Shown here: piece by piece, positions 60,398 through 64,000 of the stretch
Layout: the number at the start of each line of letters is the position of its first letter
Position numbering within the stretch: position 1 is the first letter of the stretch
NCBI GenBank assembly: GCA_910588955.1
Contig: CAJURQ010000012.1
Span: forward strand, 16,989 to 80,988
DNA: 64,000 nucleotides
Source: an uncultured Lachnospiraceae bacterium
GTDB taxonomy: Bacteria; Bacillota; Clostridia; Lachnospirales; Lachnospiraceae
Direction of reading: 5' to 3'
Position numbers and translations under genes: made by a program
Notes under the pieces: generated by a model
The model's database searches: none
The model's input: only the letters and a program-made list of their open reading frames with translations
What the model was told of the DNA's origin: nothing

Positions 60398-62515
60398 TTG
60401 GCTGGAAGAGAATATCCACTAGACAGAACCAGAAATATTGGTATTATGGCTCATATCGATGCGGGTAAAACCACACTGACAGAGCGTATCCTTTATTATA
60501 CTGGCGTAAACTATAAGATCGGTGATACTCACGAAGGCACGGCTACCATGGACTGGATGGAGCAGGAGCAGGAGAGAGGTATCACGATCACATCAGCCGC
60601 TACCACATGCCACTGGACTCTGGAAGAGAACTGCAAGCCCAAGCCCGGTGCATTGGAGCATCGTATCAATATCATTGATACTCCCGGTCACGTAGACTTC
60701 ACCGTAGAAGTTGAGCGTTCACTCCGCGTACTTGATGGTGCCGTAGGCGTATTTTGTGCAAAGGGCGGTGTTGAGCCGCAGTCAGAGAACGTGTGGAGAC
60801 AGGCTGATACCTACAACGTACCGAGAATGGCGTTCATCAACAAGATGGATATTTTGGGCGCTAACTTCTACGGCGCTGTAGATCAGATCAGAAACAGATT
60901 AGGTAAAAACGCGATCATTCTCCAGCTGCCTATCGGCAAGGAGGATGACTTCAAGGGAATCATCGACCTGTTCGAGATGAAGGCTTACATCTACAATGAT
61001 GATAAGGGCGAGGATATCACCATCACGGAGATTCCTGCAGATATGGCGGATGACGCCGCTCTCTATCACGACGAGCTGGTGGAGAAAGTCTGCGAGCTGG
61101 ACGATGATTTGACAATGATGTATTTGGAGGGTGAGGAGCCTTCCGTGGAAGACATGAAGAAAGCGCTGCGCAAAGGTACCTGCGAGTGTACGGCAGTTCC
61201 CGTATGCTGCGGTTCCGCTTACAGAAATAAGGGTGTGCAGAAGCTTTTGGACGCGGTTCTTGAGTATATGCCCGCGCCGACCGATATCGAGGCAATCAAG
61301 GGCACCGATATGGAAGGCAATGAGATCGTGAGACACTCCTCCGACGAGGAGCCGTTCTCTGCTCTGGCATTCAAGATTATGGCTGATCCCTTCGTGGGTA
61401 AGCTGGCGTTCTTCCGCGTGTACTCAGGTACCTGCAATTCCGGTTCCTATGTGTACAATGCGACGAAGGATAAGAAAGAGCGTATCGGACGTATCCTGCA
61501 GATGCACGCGAACAAGAGAGCGGAGCTTGACAAAGTGTATTCCGGCGATATTGCGGCGGCAGTAGGGTTTAAGTTTACCGCTACCGGTGATACTATTTGT
61601 GACGAGCAGCATCCCGTTATCTTAGAGTCTATGGAGTTCCCGGAGCCGGTTATCGAGCTGGCAATCGAGCCCAAGACAAAGGCAGGTCAGGGCAAGATGG
61701 GCGAGGCGCTTGCAAAACTTGCGGAGGAAGACCCGACTTTCCGTGCACACACGGATCCGGAGACAGGTCAGACCATCATCGCAGGTATGGGCGAGCTGCA
61801 TCTGGAGATTATCGTAGACAGACTGCTGCGCGAGTTCAAGGTGGAGGCTAACGTGGGCGCGCCTCAGGTTGCGTACAAAGAGACCTTTACCAAGCCTGTC
61901 GATCAGGAATACAAGTACGCGAAGCAGTCCGGTGGTCGTGGTCAGTACGGTCACTGTAAAGTTAAATTTGAGCCCATGGATCCGAACGGCGAGGAGACAT
62001 TCAAGTTCGAGAGCTCCGTTGTCGGCGGCGCGATTCCGAAGGAATATATCCCGGCGGTCGGCGAAGGCATCGAGGAGGCTTCCAAGGCAGGTATCCTCGG
62101 CGGATTCCCTGTACTCGGCGTATCTGCGAACGTGTACGACGGTTCCTACCATGAGGTTGACTCTTCCGAGATGGCATTCCACATTGCAGGTTCCATGTGC
62201 TTCAAGGAAGCGATGAAGAAGGCAAACGCCGTACTGCTTGAGCCTATCATGAAGGTGGAAGTTACCATGCCCGAGGAGTATATGGGCGACGTTATCGGCG
62301 ATATCAATTCCCGCCGCGGACGTATCGAGGGTATGGAGGATATCGGCGGAGGTAAGATGGTGAAGGGTTATGTGCCGCTTGCCGAGATGTTCGGTTATTC
62401 CACCGACTTACGTTCCAAGACACAGGGACGCGGAAACTATTCCATGTTCTTTGAGAAGTACGAGCAGGTGCCGAAGAGCGTGCAGGAGAAAGTATTGGCT
62501 GCAAAGACCAAGTAA
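60398..62515 (+). CDS. fusA: Elongation factor G
   Basis: A 705-residue translocase. The GTPase domain has [15 protein letters not shown] (G1), DTPGHVDF (G3) and NKMD (G4), with the switch I block [10 protein letters not shown]. Domains II-V follow with normal length. It begins at TTG 60398, with GGAGG 7 bases before it and the typical start [16 protein letters not shown]. tuf follows after 117 bases that contain a separate promoter. Confidence 0.97.
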   Translation: MAGREYPLDRTRNIGIMAHIDAGKTTLTERILYYTGVNYKIGDTHEGTATMDWMEQEQERGITITSAATTCHWTLEENCKPKPGALEHRINIIDTPGHVDFTVEVERSLRVLDGAVGVFCAKGGVEPQSENVWRQADTYNVPRMAFINKMDILGANFYGAVDQIRNRLGKNAIILQLPIGKEDDFKGIIDLFEMKAYIYNDDKGEDITITEIPADMADDAALYHDELVEKVCELDDDLTMMYLEGEEPSVEDMKKALRKGTCECTAVPVCCGSAYRNKGVQKLLDAVLEYMPAPTDIEAIKGTDMEGNEIVRHSSDEEPFSALAFKIMADPFVGKLAFFRVYSGTCNSGSYVYNATKDKKERIGRILQMHANKRAELDKVYSGDIAAAVGFKFTATGDTICDEQHPVILESMEFPEPVIELAIEPKTKAGQGKMGEALAKLAEEDPTFRAHTDPETGQTIIAGMGELHLEIIVDRLLREFKVEANVGAPQVAYKETFTKPVDQEYKYAKQSGGRGQYGHCKVKFEPMDPNGEETFKFESSVVGGAIPKEYIPAVGEGIEEASKAGILGGFPVLGVSANVYDGSYHEVDSSEMAFHIAGSMCFKEAMKKANAVLLEPIMKVEVTMPEEYMGDVIGDINSRRGRIEGMEDIGGGKMVKGYVPLAEMFGYSTDLRSKTQGRGNYSMFFEKYEQVPKSVQEKVLAAKTK

Positions 62516-62531
62516 TACAAAGAAAATGCTT

Positions 62532-62560
62532 GAAAAACTTGGCAATCTTTAATATAATCA
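62532..62560 (+). promoter_or_regulatory. Promoter of tuf
   Basis: TTGAAA at 62532-62537 and TATAAT at 62555-62560, spacer 17 bases, starting 17 bases after the fusA stop. Confidence 0.8.
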
Positions 62561-62632
62561 AAGATAGCTGACTAATCATGTAGATTGTTTGTGTAACTAA
62601 GAAAGTAAATTATTTTAAGGAGGACTTTAGAA

Positions 62633-63820
62633 ATGGCTAAAGCTAAATTTGAGAGAAACAAACCCCATTGTAATATTGGTACCATTGGTCACGTTGACCA
62701 TGGTAAAACAACTCTGACAGCGGCGATCACAAAGGTGCTTTCCGAGAGAGTTGCAGGTAACACGGCTACAGATTTCGAGAACATCGACAAGGCTCCCGAG
62801 GAGAGAGAGAGAGGTATCACCATCTCTACCGCTCACGTTGAGTATGAGACAGACAAGAGACACTATGCACACGTTGACTGCCCCGGTCATGCTGACTATG
62901 TAAAGAACATGATTACCGGTGCTGCTCAGATGGACGGCGCTATCCTCGTTGTAGCTGCTACCGACGGCGTTATGGCTCAGACCAAGGAGCACATCCTTCT
63001 GTCCCGTCAGGTAGGCGTGCCTTATATCGTAGTATTCATGAACAAGTGCGATATGGTTGACGATCCCGAGCTGCTTGAGCTGGTTGAGATGGAGATCACT
63101 GAGCAGTTGGAGGAGTATGAGTTCACAGATTGCCCGATCATCAAGGGTTCCGCTCTGAAAGCTCTGGAAGATCCCAACGGCGAGTGGGGCGACAAGATCA
63201 TGGAGCTCATGAGCACTGTTGACGATTATATTCCGGATCCCCAGCGTGATACAGATAAGCCTTTCCTTATGCCTATCGAGGATGTATTCTCCATCACAGG
63301 TCGTGGTACCGTTGCTACCGGTAGAGTAGAGCGTGGTACCCTGCACATGTCTGATGAAGTTGAGATCATCGGCGTTAAGGAAGAGACCCAGAAGTCTGTT
63401 GTAACCGGTATCGAGATGTTCCGTAAGCTGCTTGACGAGGCTCAGGCTGGTGATAACGTAGGCGTACTGCTTCGTGGTATCCAGAGAACCGATATCGAGA
63501 GAGGACAGGTTCTTGCTAAACCCGGCACGGTTACCTGCCACAAGAAATTTACGGCTCAGGTATACGTTCTGACCAAGGACGAGGGTGGTCGTCATACACC
63601 TTTCTTCAACAACTATCGTCCTCAGTTCTACTTCAGAACAACGGACATCACAGGTGTATGTAATCTGCCTGATGGCACAGAGATGTGCATGCCTGGTGAT
63701 AACGTAGAGATGACCATCGAGTTGATTCACCCGATCGCTATGGAGCAGGGTTTGACGTTTGCTATCCGTGAGGGCGGACGTACAGTAGGTTCTGGTCGTG
63801 TGGCTACGATTATTGAGTAA
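62633..63820 (+). CDS. tuf: Elongation factor Tu
   Basis: A 395-residue GTPase that brings aminoacyl-tRNA to the ribosome. [15 protein letters not shown] (G1), the switch block [20 protein letters not shown] (G3), NKCD (G4) and the three-domain length are all normal. AAGGAGG lies 9 bases before ATG. It can be read from its own promoter and from the str promoter. A strong hairpin terminator follows at 63844. Confidence 0.97.
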   Translation: MAKAKFERNKPHCNIGTIGHVDHGKTTLTAAITKVLSERVAGNTATDFENIDKAPEERERGITISTAHVEYETDKRHYAHVDCPGHADYVKNMITGAAQMDGAILVVAATDGVMAQTKEHILLSRQVGVPYIVVFMNKCDMVDDPELLELVEMEITEQLEEYEFTDCPIIKGSALKALEDPNGEWGDKIMELMSTVDDYIPDPQRDTDKPFLMPIEDVFSITGRGTVATGRVERGTLHMSDEVEIIGVKEETQKSVVTGIEMFRKLLDEAQAGDNVGVLLRGIQRTDIERGQVLAKPGTVTCHKKFTAQVYVLTKDEGGRHTPFFNNYRPQFYFRTTDITGVCNLPDGTEMCMPGDNVEMTIELIHPIAMEQGLTFAIREGGRTVGSGRVATIIE

Positions 63821-63843
63821 TTGGTAAAAGGCTAGACTTTATG

Positions 63844-63874
63844 GGGCTTTCCGAGAAATCGGGAAGCCCTTTTT
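63844..63874 (+). terminator. Terminator after tuf
   Basis: GGGCTT and CCGA (63844-63854) pair with TCGG and AAGCCC (63859-63869) around a GAAA loop, followed by TTTTT. Confidence 0.9.
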
Positions 63875-63905
63875 GAAATTTTGCAACAGTGAAAATGTGT
63901 AAAGC

Positions 63906-63968
63906 GGTGCCAAAACGGTGCCATAAAAAAGAACTCCGATGAAAGTGGTGCCAAGTTTCATCGGAGTT
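63906..63968 (+). repeat. GGTGCCA direct repeats and a second hairpin at the right edge
   Basis: GGTGCCA at 63906-63912 and 63917-63923, 11 bases apart, and again at 63947-63953 in the loop of a perfect 13-bp stem (63932-63944 with 63956-63968) followed by GTCTTTTT. The spacing matches the arm-like repeats of the element at 1.5-10.8 kb. This may mark the edge of another integrated element beyond the window. The last 30 bases show nothing further. Confidence 0.5.
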
Positions 63969-64000
63969 TGTCTTTTTACCAACCTTTTATTTGCTTTACC

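Noticed and set aside
62627..63730. Open frame of 367 codons antisense to tuf
   Set aside because: It mirrors codon bias of a highly expressed gene, has no ribosome binding site and resembles no protein. tuf is certain.

Overview
This is a chromosomal segment of a Firmicute, most likely a member of the Lachnospiraceae (Clostridia). The evidence is strong AGGAGG ribosome binding sites, the rpmG-secE-nusG-rplK-rplA and rplJL-rpoBC and rpsL-rpsG-fusA-tuf blocks, tandem AgrC-like/LytTR genes, and a yybP-ykoY type riboswitch. The species cannot be named from the sequence alone.

Region 1 (1-12 kb): the tail of a MATE transporter and a tRNA-Leu(UAG), followed by a 9.27 kb AT-rich integrated element. 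The element lies between 52-bp direct repeats made of the 3' part of the tRNA gene (1452-1503 and 10721-10772). It carries a P-loop ATPase, an excisionase, a frameshifted tyrosine integrase, a putative replication protein, small DNA-binding proteins, an Rpn-type nuclease and a DUF932 protein. Just outside the right repeat lies a second, decayed integrase from an older insertion at the same site.

Region 2 (12-33 kb): core and accessory metabolism. A membrane lipase, a second MATE pump, and a Ca2+/cation antiporter behind a Mn2+ riboswitch. A quorum-type signalling operon (two GHKL kinases plus a LytTR regulator; the second kinase lacks its histidine box). DegV, a PPi-type phosphofructokinase behind a structured leader, a LacI regulator with glycogen phosphorylase, two glycosyltransferase-TPR paralogues, UDP-galactopyranose mutase, a biotin-dependent carboxyltransferase, and an orphan FliD-like protein.

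Region 3 (33.5-63.8 kb): transcription and translation genes. The usual rplKA-rplJL block is split by about 14.2 kb. That insert holds a two-component system, two tandem lipoproteins that join a repeat-rich N-terminal half to a solute-binding half, two ABC permeases, an HlyD-like adaptor, a CapA-like protein and two unrecognised proteins. It is followed by rplJL with an L10 leader, rpoB, rpoC and the str operon ending in tuf.

The most interesting signals are non-coding. (1) A dispersed RNA-like element occurs in three copies, each starting at or within three bases of a stop codon, with compensatory base changes in its stems. (2) The rpsL promoter sits inside the loop of a strong terminator. 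(3) A closed multi-branch leader precedes the phosphofructokinase gene. (4) Three TTAGAA boxes at 11-bp spacing lie upstream of the solute-binding lipoprotein operon. No CRISPR array, rRNA or complete insertion sequence was seen.
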